From: RGIG2041 sp045578865
GTDB taxonomy: Bacteria; Bacillota; Clostridia; UBA1381; UMGS1253
Reading direction: 5' to 3'
Assembly: GCA_045578865.1 (NCBI GenBank)
Contig: JAZNLB010000005.1
Coordinates: forward strand, 1-64,000
DNA: 64,000 bases
Below are positions 1-7,338 of this stretch, piece after piece. The notes beneath the pieces were generated by a model. The model was not told the origin of the DNA, did not search any database, and saw only the letters and a list, made by a program, of their open reading frames with translations. Both the position numbers and the translations under genes were made by a program. The first letter of the stretch is position 1, and every line of letters begins with the position of its first letter.

Positions 1-744
1 GGCTACGCTCTTTGCAAAGACGGTCGCACCTGCACTTACATTAAATGTGATACCGTCATTTGCCGTCGTAGACGCCCATTTATACGATGTATAACTTACA
101 TGACGACCACCCTTATTGTTGACCGATGTACCGATCGCAAGAAAATTTTTGTCTTCTGCCGGTCTTACTGCGCCATCTGCAAATTCCAACGCCGTATATT
201 TAGTACCGGATGGTACTCTTCCTGCACCAGCAGAAATCATAGCTTCTGCTTCTTCATCGCCATACTGCAACGCAATTTGGTCAAGTTTATCCTTTTGACC
301 GGATGTCGTCTGGCTATAGTTGTTTGTGAAGTTATAGATTGACGGATTGTCAAATTCCAAGGTAACCGCATAGGTATTGTCCCCAATGATTACCTCAACT
401 TCCTTGGAAGAAGCATCCATTTTTGCGCTAACCGCTTCAGAACTGTTACCATTTTCATCGGTTACGGTAAAGGAAACATCCATAGTACTGCGCGGTACTA
501 CGATTGTGTAGTCTCCTTCCTCAAAAGCTACTTCTTCATTTGTCCACATCAAACATTCTGCCGAGTAATATGTTCTTAACTCATCATTAAAGGCATAGGT
601 GTTTGTTGTGGTCACAGTCGCACCTGTCAATGCCGGCTCAGTACTTCCTTCGGCACCAACATTAGCAAATACGCCTGTTGAGCAAAGCATTGAAAGCGCC
701 AGAAGCACTGCCAATACTTTTGACAAAAACTTTGTCTTTGCCAT
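1..744 (-). CDS. Secreted protein of unknown function, C-terminus cut by window edge
   Basis: Open frame running off the left edge; 248 codons are visible. The start at 744 follows a strong ribosome binding site (GGAGGAG, 7 nt upstream). The N-terminus is a typical Sec signal peptide: Lys-rich start, hydrophobic segment about residues 9-19, then a plausible cleavage after GVFA near residue 27. The mature part is acidic, rich in Thr, Ser, Asn and Gly, with few Cys, and looks like extracellular beta-rich repeats or domains. I recognise no family. It could be a surface-layer, adhesin or carbohydrate-binding protein, but nothing visible decides this. It has its own promoter candidate and an unusually long leader of about 260 nt. 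Seen: open frame, signal peptide, RBS. Inferred: export. Confidence 0.8.
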   Translation of the reverse strand, partial: MAKTKFLSKVLAVLLALSMLCSTGVFANVGAEGSTEPALTGATVTTTNTYAFNDELRTYYSAECLMWTNEEVAFEEGDYTIVVPRSTMDVSFTVTDENGNSSEAVSAKMDASSKEVEVIIGDNTYAVTLEFDNPSIYNFTNNYSQTTSGQKDKLDQIALQYGDEEAEAMISAGAGRVPSGTKYTALEFADGAVRPAEDKNFLAIGTSVNNKGGRHVSYTSYKWASTTANDGITFNVSAGATVFAKSVA

Positions 745-1249
745 ATGTTTTCTCCTCCCTTTGTTTTCGGATACATCCGAAAAATGCAGAATGCAGAATG
801 CTAAATGCACAATTCCTGTCTGCAATCTGCATTTGCATGCCCGTTTTTCCGGATGCTCCGTAATATAATTTTGTTTTTTCCTTTATAAATAAAGGATTTT
901 TAAATGTGCATACGGGCTATAGCGCCTGCTACCTCATCGGATTTGCATACAAAATACCGAAAATAGGCACACCACACCCCATATTGTCACAGTATTGTAA
1001 TGTAATTGTACCATATTTAAAATAATTATCAAGCAAAAAAACCACTTTTTTGTCGTCCAAGCACAAATTCGTCAAGAATATACAATGTGGGATATTGATT
1101 TTTGTATACATTGCACAAATCAGAAAAGCATTGATAATGGACAATGGATAATGGAAAATTACGGGAGATTTTTGCTTCGCAAAAATCTTGGGTTGAAAAA
1201 ACATCACAACTTTCAACCCTCCATTCTGCATTCTGCATTTTATTCCGCC
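745..1249. other. Intergenic region: leader of the secreted gene plus word-repeat flank of R1
   Basis: No supported gene. Bases 745-1004 would be the leader of the upstream-running secreted gene. Bases about 781-812 carry tandem short words (ATGCAGA repeated), the same vocabulary seen around the other repeat copies. Bases 1136-1249 form the 5' flank module of repeat copy R1: tandem ATGGACA/ATGGATA words, then a perfect 10-bp hairpin (AGATTTTTGC, loop TTC, 1167-1189), then more ATTCTGC words. Open frames here are low-complexity translations of the repeats and are not called. Confidence 0.6.
1005..1032 (-). promoter_or_regulatory. Sigma-A promoter candidate for the secreted protein gene
   Basis: On the minus strand TTGATA (1032-1027), a 16-nt spacer, and TACAAT (1010-1005) preceded by TGG, an extended -10. 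Transcription from here gives a leader of about 255 nt before the start codon at 744. The leader contains an 8-bp hairpin with TGTA loop about 20 nt before the RBS, and a TCCTTTA/TAAAGGA stem near 885-902. Confidence 0.5.
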
Positions 1250-1480
1250 GGACGGAAGGCGATATGTACTTTTGTGACCAAAAGTACCAAAAGTCCCGGG
1301 GGTTCCGATTCCCCCGGACCCCTAAAACGGCTTGGGTGGGATTGCATCCCCCCAAGACCCCCCTGCTGCACGCCGGGCATTCACATTGTAATTTTATGCC
1401 CTCCTTGTGTAAAGAAGGGTGGCACGCATAGCGTGACGGGAGGATTGTCTGCTTTACGCAGCGAGTAAAACTTATGATTT
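1250..1480 (+). repeat. Modular structured repeat, copy R1 (full core)
   Basis: About 231 bp, nearly identical (roughly 6 substitutions and one indel by eye) to R3 at 4431-4660; its first half matches R2 on the other strand. It folds into a chain of hairpins. H1 is an 8-bp stem TACTTTTG/CAAAAGTA with a 4-nt loop at 1267-1286. H2 is CCGGGGG/CCCCCGG. H3 is CTTGGG(T)GGGAT/ATCCCCCCAAG with one bulged base. Weaker stems follow, including CACGC/GCGTG and CTGC/GCAG. No transposase and no convincing coding frame. It is followed directly by ATTCTGC words and the 3' end of ylbJ. Could be a non-autonomous mobile element or a dispersed RNA structure. Confidence 0.85.
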
Positions 1481-1504
1481 CCATTCTGCATTCTGCATTT
1501 TCCA

Positions 1505-2395
1505 TTATCCTACGGCGCATACATATATATAGGAAAAAACCGCCTGTAAAACCTTCCCTGCCAAGCAGGTTTTCACGCTTAAATCACAATCAGAAAGTAT
1601 GCCTGCAATCTGCAAATGCACACACGCACCGCCAAAACCGAGCACAAGCGATAAAAGGCGCAGTTTGGAAGAAAGCGGCAATGCCATGGCGGCTATGGCG
1701 TTGCACCCGTTGGTCAGCTCCAGCACAGCGCGAAGCAGCGGCGCATCCGGAAAATACGCCATAATCACCGCAAACACAACCGTCAGCGCGCAGACATACA
1801 AGATGTTTTTGACCGCCGCGTGTATGCTTTGCGTGAGCGCCGCAGAGAGACTATACGCACAAAACCGCGCTTCTATATTTTTTCGCGGGCGGTCGGCAGG
1901 TTTATAAAACCGAAACACGATGCCGACCGTCAACGCCGCCGCTATATGACACAAATACAGAATTCTGCCTGCGTGTGCATCCAAAAGCAGTGCGCCGCCA
2001 ACCGTGCCGAGTACAAAAAGCGGACCTGTCGTATTGCAAAAAGCGAGCAGTCGCTCCGCCTCGGTTTTGGAAATTTCACCGTTTTGGTAAAGCGTTTTTA
2101 CACAGACTGTACCGACGGGATATCCGCTCACCCAACCGAGCACAAGCGCACCGGCACCACTACCGCCAATACCGAACAGTGCTCGAAACAGCCACGCAAA
2201 TTTATTTTGCAGTATTTGTGCAAAACCAAGCCGCATCAAAATGCCCGACAACACAAAAAACACAAGCAGGGACGGCACAAGCGCACCGGCGCAAAGCACC
2301 AGCGCTTCGTGCGCCGCATTGGTCGCACGCCCAGGATAAAAACATAGCAAAAGGAGCATACAAAGCGTCAGCATCAGCGCAAGTTTTCGTTTCAT
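1505..2395 (-). CDS. ylbJ: YlbJ-like sporulation integral membrane protein
   Basis: Polytopic membrane protein of 296 residues in the nucleoside-recognition/Gate superfamily, closest to YlbJ, which is needed for spore formation in Bacillus. Diagnostic are the segment PSLLVFFVLSGIL, the motif GWVSGYPVG and EAERLLAFCNTTGPLF, which match the YlbJ core in order. The start at 2395 (MKRKLALM) is preferred over the ATG at 2413, because GAGGTG lies 6 nt before it. YlbJ is usually nearer 400 residues, so this is a short version; the deficit appears spread over the C-terminal half. The stop codon (TAA in GGATAATGG) is made of repeat-family sequence. It is transcribed alone. Substrate unknown. Confidence 0.75.
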   Translation of the reverse strand: MKRKLALMLTLCMLLLLCFYPGRATNAAHEALVLCAGALVPSLLVFFVLSGILMRLGFAQILQNKFAWLFRALFGIGGSGAGALVLGWVSGYPVGTVCVKTLYQNGEISKTEAERLLAFCNTTGPLFVLGTVGGALLLDAHAGRILYLCHIAAALTVGIVFRFYKPADRPRKNIEARFCAYSLSAALTQSIHAAVKNILYVCALTVVFAVIMAYFPDAPLLRAVLELTNGCNAIAAMALPLSSKLRLLSLVLGFGGACVHLQIAGILSDCDLSVKTCLAGKVLQAVFSYIYVCAVG

Positions 2396-2582
2396 CTGCG
2401 TCACCTCGGTCATTTATATGCAAATAAAATCATATAAATGAATTGCAAACCTTGTTTGCACAATGCAGAATTGAGAATTGAAAATTGAAAATGATGATGT
2501 TTTCATCCAAGATTTTTGCAAACCAAAAATCCTTCATCATTTTCCACTTTCCATTATCCATTTTCAAATCATGCCGCAAGTT
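2396..2582. other. Intergenic: upstream of ylbJ, second flank module of R2
   Basis: No gene supported. Bases 2462-2500 are AT-rich words of the repeat vocabulary. Bases 2501-2560 hold a hairpin module (GATTTTTG/CAAAAATC) followed by TTTCCATTATCC words; it resembles the reverse complement of the R1 5' flank. Bases 2557-2580 are the left arm of a 24-bp direct repeat that brackets R2. No clear sigma-A promoter for ylbJ was recognised. Confidence 0.55.
2557..2580 (+). repeat. Left arm of 24-bp direct repeat bracketing R2
   Basis: Twenty-four bases ending in AAATCATGCCGCAAG, repeated exactly at 2772-2795 and spanning the truncated R2 core and its flank. The bases immediately outside each copy differ. 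This may be a target duplication or the scar of a recombination event. Confidence 0.85.
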
Positions 2583-2699
2583 AGCAGGGGGTCTTGGGGG
2601 GATGCAATCCCTCCCAAGCCGTTTTAGGGGTCCGGGGGAATCGGAACCCCCGGGACTTTTGGTACTTTTGGTCACAAAAGTACATATCGCCTTCCGTCC
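2583..2699 (-). repeat. Modular structured repeat, copy R2 (truncated core, inverted)
   Basis: On the minus strand this matches the first half of R1 and R3 (hairpins H1, H2, H3) and stops after CTGCT. The distal part, with the CACGC/GCGTG and CTGC/GCAG stems, is absent and replaced by a flank module. H1, H2 and H3 stems are intact; the difference in H3 (A for T) falls at the bulged position. Its 5' flank (2700-2771) shares the GGAAAATTACGG and ACATCACAACTTTC words with R1 but lacks the AGATTTTTGC hairpin. Confidence 0.85.
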
Positions 2700-2771
2700 G
2701 GCGGAATAAATGCACAATGCAAAATGCAAAATGCAGAATGGAAAGTTGTGATGTTTTTTCAGCCGTAATTT

Positions 2772-2795
2772 TCCATTTTCAAATCATGCCGCAAG
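2772..2795 (+). repeat. Right arm of 24-bp direct repeat bracketing R2
   Basis: Exact second copy of the 24-bp sequence at 2557-2580, lying between repeat R2 and the yqfC gene. Confidence 0.85.
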
Positions 2796-2864
2796 GCAAA
2801 TCATTTGTTTAGCGCAGCGACAACACGGACTTTTAATGAAATTTAATAAATTTGAGGTTTGAAT

Positions 2865-3164
2865 ATGAAAAAACAGGCCAACAAACAACTTAAAAAAGGG
2901 CCTATCGAGCGTATGAGCGAATCGCTCGATTTGCCCAAAACAATGACAATGAACCTGCCGCATCTGATTTTGACAGGACACCGTGAGGTGTACATGGAAA
3001 ACTATCGTGGCATTATCGCCTATGGTACGGATTTTCTTTTGCTTGCAACGCCGGCAAAAAATGTTAAAATCAGCGGACAAAATCTGTCCATCCGCTCTAT
3101 TGCTGACGAAGCAATCACCGTGGAGGGTGAAATTGATGCAGTCTCTTTTGAAGGCGGTGTGTAA
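2865..3164 (+). CDS. yqfC: YqfC family sporulation protein
   Basis: Ninety-nine residues, the usual size of YqfC, a small protein made in the mother cell during sporulation in Bacillus and nearly always encoded just before yqfD. Seen: basic N-terminus, the LPHLILTGHREVYMENY core, and a C-terminal beta-rich stretch with KISGQNLSI and EGEIDAVSF, typical of the family. The ATG at 2865 is chosen over the in-frame TTG at 2859 because GAGG lies 7 nt upstream. The stop is immediately followed by the yqfD start, so the two are co-translated. Molecular function is not established for the family. Confidence 0.85.
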   Translation: MKKQANKQLKKGPIERMSESLDLPKTMTMNLPHLILTGHREVYMENYRGIIAYGTDFLLLATPAKNVKISGQNLSIRSIADEAITVEGEIDAVSFEGGV

Positions 3165-4352
3165 ATGATTATACGGCTCATTGGATTTTTGCGTGGCTCG
3201 GTACTTCTGCTCGTGCACGGTCAGTTTGTCGAGCGGTTTATCAACTTATGCTTGCATCGCGGCATCTTTTTATGGGATATACGCAAAAACAACGAAACGG
3301 ACACACGCCTTAAAATGAGCGTTCGTGCATTCAAGTCCCTGCGCCCGATTGCACGCAAAACGCATACGCGTGTGAAGATACTCGAAAAACACGGTCTGCC
3401 GATATGGTTAGCAAAATGCAAGCGGCGCACCGGATTTTTAATCGGAATTTTGGCGGCGGCGATTTTTTTCTTCGTCGCTTCCCTGTTTGTCTGGACAGTG
3501 GAAATCGCACCGACCGAACGCACAGACGAAAGCGAAATCCGCTATGTTCTCTCCGAGCTCGGCGTGCGCCCCGGTGCGCTTAAAAGTCGCATCGCACCAC
3601 GCGAAATCAAGGACAAGGCTCTTTTAAAGTTAGACGGACTTTCCTGGCTTTGGGTGGATGTGCGTGGTGTGCGTGTCGAGGTGCGTTTGCTCGAAAAACG
3701 GCCGGCGCCCGAAATTCTTTCCACCGATGCCTGCGACATTGTCGCCGCCCGCGACGGTATTATCTGCGAAATCATTGCCACCGAGGGACAAACGAAAGTG
3801 CAGGTCGGCGACACGGTACTGCGTAAGCAACTGCTCATCAGCGCGGTGTTTACCAGTGAGCGCGAGGGTGTGCCCGCGCGCTACACGCACGCATCGGGGC
3901 AGGTATTTGCGCGCACCTGGTACGAAGCAAGCATCACCATTGACGCCAAGCAAACGATAAAAAACTACACCGACCGTACTCATACGCATCGCCGTTTAAA
4001 AATCGGCAATTTCATTTTGCCGCTCGGCAGTCAAAAAAATATACCGTTTGAGATGTGCGATTTAAAAAGCACCAGCCACGATTGGCTGATTTTCAGTAAG
4101 TACACAGGTATTTCCTATCAGACGGATGTCTACATGGAATATGCGCCTGAAACGCGCGAGCGCTCAGCGGCGGAAATGAAGGCAGAGGCAGAAAAGGAAT
4201 TGGATGCCGAAATCGGTAAAATGATTTTTGACAAGTCAGCTGAGCGCATAGATGCACGCACTAAGGTTACACCCAACGGCGACGGTACTTTCACCATCAC
4301 CCGCACGGCTGAATACAAAGAACAAATCGGAGAACAAGTGGTAGTCCGATAA
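3165..4352 (+). CDS. yqfD: Sporulation protein YqfD
   Basis: A 395-residue member of the YqfD family, a mother-cell sporulation membrane protein required for efficient spore development in Bacillus. Seen: N-terminal RLIGFLRGSVLLLVHG, a transmembrane segment about residues 86-106, then an extracytoplasmic region beginning with a POTRA-like stretch (sequence GVRPGALKSRI) and the SWLWVDVRGVRVEVRLLEKRPAPE signature region of the family. The start directly abuts the yqfC stop. In many Firmicutes yqfC-yqfD precede phoH and ybeY, as here, but a repeat copy and a fresh promoter now separate them. The TAA stop lies in a TAATGGATAATGG word belonging to the R3 flank. Confidence 0.88.
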   Translation: MIIRLIGFLRGSVLLLVHGQFVERFINLCLHRGIFLWDIRKNNETDTRLKMSVRAFKSLRPIARKTHTRVKILEKHGLPIWLAKCKRRTGFLIGILAAAIFFFVASLFVWTVEIAPTERTDESEIRYVLSELGVRPGALKSRIAPREIKDKALLKLDGLSWLWVDVRGVRVEVRLLEKRPAPEILSTDACDIVAARDGIICEIIATEGQTKVQVGDTVLRKQLLISAVFTSEREGVPARYTHASGQVFARTWYEASITIDAKQTIKNYTDRTHTHRRLKIGNFILPLGSQKNIPFEMCDLKSTSHDWLIFSKYTGISYQTDVYMEYAPETRERSAAEMKAEAEKELDAEIGKMIFDKSAERIDARTKVTPNGDGTFTITRTAEYKEQIGEQVVVR

Positions 4353-4430
4353 TGGATAATGGACAATGGAAAATTACAATTTTCAATTTAAACTCCGCCA
4401 TTTCATGCAAATGCAACCATTTGTCCTGTC
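4353..4430. repeat. 5' flank of repeat R3
   Basis: ATGGATA/ATGGACA words starting at the yqfD stop codon, then AT-rich sequence up to the core of R3. Shares GGAAAATTAC with the R1 and R2 flanks but lacks the ACATCACAAC word and the AGATTTTTGC hairpin. Confidence 0.65.
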
Positions 4431-4660
4431 GGACGGAAGGCGATATGTACTTTTGCGACCAAAAGTACCAAAAGTCCCGGGGGTTCCGATTCCCCCGGAC
4501 CCCTAAAACGGCTTGGGTGGGATTGCATCCCCCCAAGACCCCCTGCTGCACGCCGGGCATTCACATTGTTTTTTCATGCCCTCCTTGTGTAAAGGAGGGT
4601 GGCACGCATAGCGTGACGGGAGGATTGTCTGCTTTACGCAGCGTGTAAAACTTATGATTT
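4431..4660 (+). repeat. Modular structured repeat, copy R3 (full core)
   Basis: About 230 bp, near-identical to R1 with the same hairpin chain. The H1 loop is CGAC instead of TGAC. The stem near 4577-4606 is better paired than in R1 (CCTCCTT/AAGGAGG). It is followed by ATTCTGC/ATCCATTTTC words to about 4705, then the phoH promoter. Confidence 0.85.
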
Positions 4661-4713
4661 TCAATTTTGCATTCTGCATTATCCATTTTCAACTTTCCAT
4701 TTTCAAAAAACTA

Positions 4714-4742
4714 TTGCTACATCTGAAAAAACAGTTTATAAT
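4714..4742 (+). promoter_or_regulatory. Sigma-A promoter for phoH-ybeY-era
   Basis: TTGCTA (4714-4719), 17-nt spacer, TATAAT (4737-4742). It lies between the end of repeat R3 and the phoH ribosome binding site, so the phoH cluster is separated from yqfCD transcription. Confidence 0.7.
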
Positions 4743-4779
4743 ATATAGTAAAGATTTATGTACTAAGGATGTGACATTT

Positions 4780-5763
4780 GTGACGGAAATGCTTTTTTCA
4801 CTTCCTGCGGATGTGGATGTGTCGGCGCTGTTCGGCAGTTTCGATTGCAACATCCGTTTGATGGAAAAAGAACTGAATGTAAAAATACTCAGCCGCGAGG
4901 ATGAATTAAAGGTCATCGGCGAAGGCGGTAATGTGGAAAACGCACTCAAGGTTTTGCGCGGTCTGTGCGAATACATCCAGCGCGGCGAGGCGTTAAACGA
5001 GCAAAATATCCTCTACACCATTTCCATGGTAGAGGACGGGCTTGAGCAGACGCTCGGCAATTTCGGTGACGATGTGGTGTGCATCAGTGCAAAGGGCAAA
5101 CCCATTAAATCCAAAACGGTCGGGCAGAAAAAATACATCGAGGCGGTAAAAAAAGCCGTCATCACTTTCGGTATCGGTCCCGCAGGTACGGGCAAAACCT
5201 ACCTTGCAGTTGCCGCCGCCGTTATGGCATTTCGCAACAAAGAGGTCAGCCGCATCATTTTAACCCGTCCGGCCGTGGAAGCCGGAGAAAAGCTCGGCTT
5301 TTTACCGGGCGATTTGCAAATGAAAGTTGACCCGTATCTTCGTCCGCTCTACGATGCGATGTACGATATGCTCGGTGCGGAAAGTTATCAAAAATATTTA
5401 GAACGCGGTATGATTGAGGTTGCGCCGCTGGCGTATATGCGCGGCCGCACGCTCGACGATGCGTTCATCATCTTAGACGAAGCGCAAAACACCACGCCCG
5501 AACAGATGAAAATGTTTTTAACCCGTATCGGTTTCGGCTCGCGTGCCGTTGTGACGGGCGATATCACTCAAATTGACCTGCCGGACGGCAAAAAATCCGG
5601 ACTAAAAGAGGCTGTGAAAATCCTTAAAAATATTGAAGACATCGAATTTTGTTATCTGACAGAAAAGGATGTCGTTCGTCATCCGCTGGTACAAAAGATT
5701 ATCAAGGCATACGAAAAGGCTGAAATGGAGCGCGAACGCCGCAGACAGGAGATAAAGCGATGA
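4780..5763 (+). CDS. phoH: PhoH family ATPase
   Basis: A 327-residue PhoH-like P-loop NTPase, probably an RNA-linked ATPase; in bacteria it is typically encoded with ybeY and era and connected to ribosome maturation. Seen: an N-terminal KH-like region with GEGGNVENAL, Walker A GPAGTGKT near residue 133, the conserved TRPAVEAGEKLGFLPGD block, Walker B-like IILDEAQNTT near 231, and a TGDITQIDLP motif. I chose the GTG at 4780 because AAGGA lies 10 nt upstream and the length then fits the family; the ATG at 4789 is the alternative. The longer frame from 4654 would run through repeat R3 and is unlikely. Overlaps ybeY by 4 bp. Confidence 0.9.
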   Translation: MTEMLFSLPADVDVSALFGSFDCNIRLMEKELNVKILSREDELKVIGEGGNVENALKVLRGLCEYIQRGEALNEQNILYTISMVEDGLEQTLGNFGDDVVCISAKGKPIKSKTVGQKKYIEAVKKAVITFGIGPAGTGKTYLAVAAAVMAFRNKEVSRIILTRPAVEAGEKLGFLPGDLQMKVDPYLRPLYDAMYDMLGAESYQKYLERGMIEVAPLAYMRGRTLDDAFIILDEAQNTTPEQMKMFLTRIGFGSRAVVTGDITQIDLPDGKKSGLKEAVKILKNIEDIEFCYLTEKDVVRHPLVQKIIKAYEKAEMERERRRQEIKR

Positions 5764-6248
5764 AGGCAGAAATCATTTTTGAAAATGAGCAGGAAGCAAT
5801 CGAAATTGCGGACGGGCTTTATGATTTAATTGAGCGTGTGGTCGATACGGTGCTTGAGCAAGAAAATTTCCCGCACGAGTGCGAAGTTTCCGTTCTGTTT
5901 ACGGATGATAAAAAAATCCGTACCTACAACCACGAGCACCGCGGTATCGACAAAGCAACGGATGTGCTTTCCTTCCCCATGCTTGAATATGATGAAGACG
6001 GCAAAATTATCAGCGAAGATATAGAATTCGGCGATGTGCTTTTGCTCGGCGATATTGTGCTGAGTTTGGAGCACGCTGAAGCGCAGGCGAAAGAGTACGG
6101 CCACTCCTTCGAGCGCGAGGTCGGCTTTTTAACGGCGCACTCTGTGCTGCATCTGCTCGGCTATGACCACGAAGAAGACGAAGAAAGCCGTCTTATAATG
6201 CGTGCAAAAGAAGAAAAGGCACTTGGCGTATTGAATTTAACGAGGTAA
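5760..6248 (+). CDS. ybeY: Endoribonuclease YbeY
   Basis: Single-strand-specific zinc endoribonuclease that matures 16S rRNA 3' ends and takes part in ribosome quality control. Seen: 162 residues (normal size), the KATDVLSFP block, and the zinc-binding HSVLHLLGYDH motif near residues 127-137 with its three His. The ATG overlaps the phoH stop (ATGA), so translation is coupled. The next gene is era, whose GTPase product acts on the same 16S rRNA end; this trio is a conserved unit in Firmicutes, although the diacylglycerol kinase and cytidine deaminase genes often found between them are absent here. Confidence 0.93.
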   Translation: MKAEIIFENEQEAIEIADGLYDLIERVVDTVLEQENFPHECEVSVLFTDDKKIRTYNHEHRGIDKATDVLSFPMLEYDEDGKIISEDIEFGDVLLLGDIVLSLEHAEAQAKEYGHSFEREVGFLTAHSVLHLLGYDHEEDEESRLIMRAKEEKALGVLNLTR

Positions 6249-6252
6249 ACAA

Positions 6253-7143
6253 ATGGAAAACAAGAATTTTAAATCGGGTTTTGTAACGATTATCGGCAGC
6301 CCGAATGTCGGCAAATCCACCCTGCTTAATCATATTGTCGGGCAAAAAATTGCCATCATTTCCAACAAGCCGCAGACAACGAGAAATACAATTTTGGCGA
6401 TTTATTCCGATGAAAACCGCCAGATTGTGTTTACCGATACCCCCGGCATCCATAAGGCGCGCACAAAACTCGGCGAGTATATGGTGCGCGCGGCAAAAGA
6501 ATCCATTGACGAGATGGATGTGATTTTGTTCGTGCTCGATGCAACGCGTCCCGTATCGGATAACGATTTGGAAATTGCCGAAAGCATCAAAAAGTCCGGT
6601 ATTCCGGCTATTTTGGTTTTAAACAAAATTGATTTGATGAACAAAGACGATTTGCTCCCGCTGATTGCAAAATTCAGCGAAAACGGCGATTTTAAGGCGA
6701 TTATCCCCATCAGCGCACTGCGCTCCAACGGCATCGACCGTCTGCTCGATGAGCTCACGGCGCTTTTGCCGGAAGGCATTGCGTTTTATCCGGAGGAAAT
6801 GGTCACCGACCAGCCGGAAAAACAAATTGCCGCTGAAATCATCCGCGAAAAACTGTTGTGGCTTTTAGACAAAGAAGTGCCACACGGCATCGCCATTGAA
6901 ATCGAAGCAATGAAAGAAAAAGAAAACATCACCGAAATCAGCGCCGTCATTTACTGCGAAAAGGCTTCGCACAAGGGCATCATCATCGGCAAAAACGGCA
7001 CTCTGCTCAAAAAAGTCGGCGAAAAAGCACGCATCGACATTGAGCGTATGCTCGACCAAAAAGTATTTTTACAACTTTGGGTAAAGGTAAAAAATGACTG
7101 GCGTAACAACAATTACTTAATTAAAAATTTCGGTTACGAATAA
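6253..7143 (+). CDS. era: GTPase Era
   Basis: Essential GTPase that binds the 3' end of 16S rRNA and assists 30S assembly. Seen: 296 residues, G1 GSPNVGKST at residues 15-23, G3 DTPGI near 62, G4 NKID near 121, and a C-terminal KH domain containing IIGKNGTLLKKVG. Four bases separate it from the ybeY stop. It is followed by the small yqzL gene and then recO, the same order as in Bacillus subtilis. Confidence 0.95.
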   Translation: MENKNFKSGFVTIIGSPNVGKSTLLNHIVGQKIAIISNKPQTTRNTILAIYSDENRQIVFTDTPGIHKARTKLGEYMVRAAKESIDEMDVILFVLDATRPVSDNDLEIAESIKKSGIPAILVLNKIDLMNKDDLLPLIAKFSENGDFKAIIPISALRSNGIDRLLDELTALLPEGIAFYPEEMVTDQPEKQIAAEIIREKLLWLLDKEVPHGIAIEIEAMKEKENITEISAVIYCEKASHKGIIIGKNGTLLKKVGEKARIDIERMLDQKVFLQLWVKVKNDWRNNNYLIKNFGYE

Positions 7144-7204
7144 TAACCGCCGTGAAAGCAAACTCTATTTATGTAACGATATTGCATAAAGGAGAGACAA
7201 ATAT

Positions 7205-7306
7205 ATGCTTTCAAAATTTATGTGGGAACGATTTTTAAACTCCGGCTCGATTGACGATTATCTGGTTTTTAAAGAAACCGCACAAAATCCTTCACACGAT
7301 GTGTGA
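7205..7306 (+). CDS. yqzL: YqzL-like small protein
   Basis: Thirty-three residues beginning MLSKFMWERFLNSGSIDDYL, with LVFKE following. This matches the YqzL family pattern (short hydrophobic/Trp start, then S/TGS-D-YL-FKE), which sits between era and recO in Bacillus. GGAG precedes the ATG by about 11 nt. The last codons and the TGA lie inside the stem of a rho-independent terminator (7284-7315), so the protein C-terminus is partly dictated by the hairpin. Function unknown. Seen: frame, RBS, position; the family call is from memory of the pattern. Confidence 0.7.
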   Translation: MLSKFMWERFLNSGSIDDYLVFKETAQNPSHDV

Positions 7307-7315
7307 AGGATTTTT
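7284..7315 (+). terminator. Rho-independent terminator overlapping the yqzL 3' end
   Basis: Perfect 14-bp stem AAAATCCTTCACAC/GTGTGAAGGATTTT with a 3-nt loop and a T run. Ends the phoH-ybeY-era-yqzL transcript; the yqzL stop codon is within the 3' arm. recO starts 24 nt later, so it depends on read-through or its own promoter. Confidence 0.85.
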
Positions 7316-7338
7316 ATATAAGAAAAGAGGTGTTACAT

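Noticed and set aside
929..1520. Several open frames on both strands over R1
   Set aside because: They are translations of the repeat words (for example a WYFWSQKYISP segment recurs in all three copies), have no ribosome binding sites and follow the repeat, not a gene.
2430..2812. Open frames over R2 on both strands
   Set aside because: Same repeat-derived peptides as at R1 and R3; no RBS or family.
4654..4779. N-terminal extension of PhoH from an ATG at 4654
   Set aside because: Runs through repeat words and the promoter; the GTG at 4780 with AAGGA gives the normal length.
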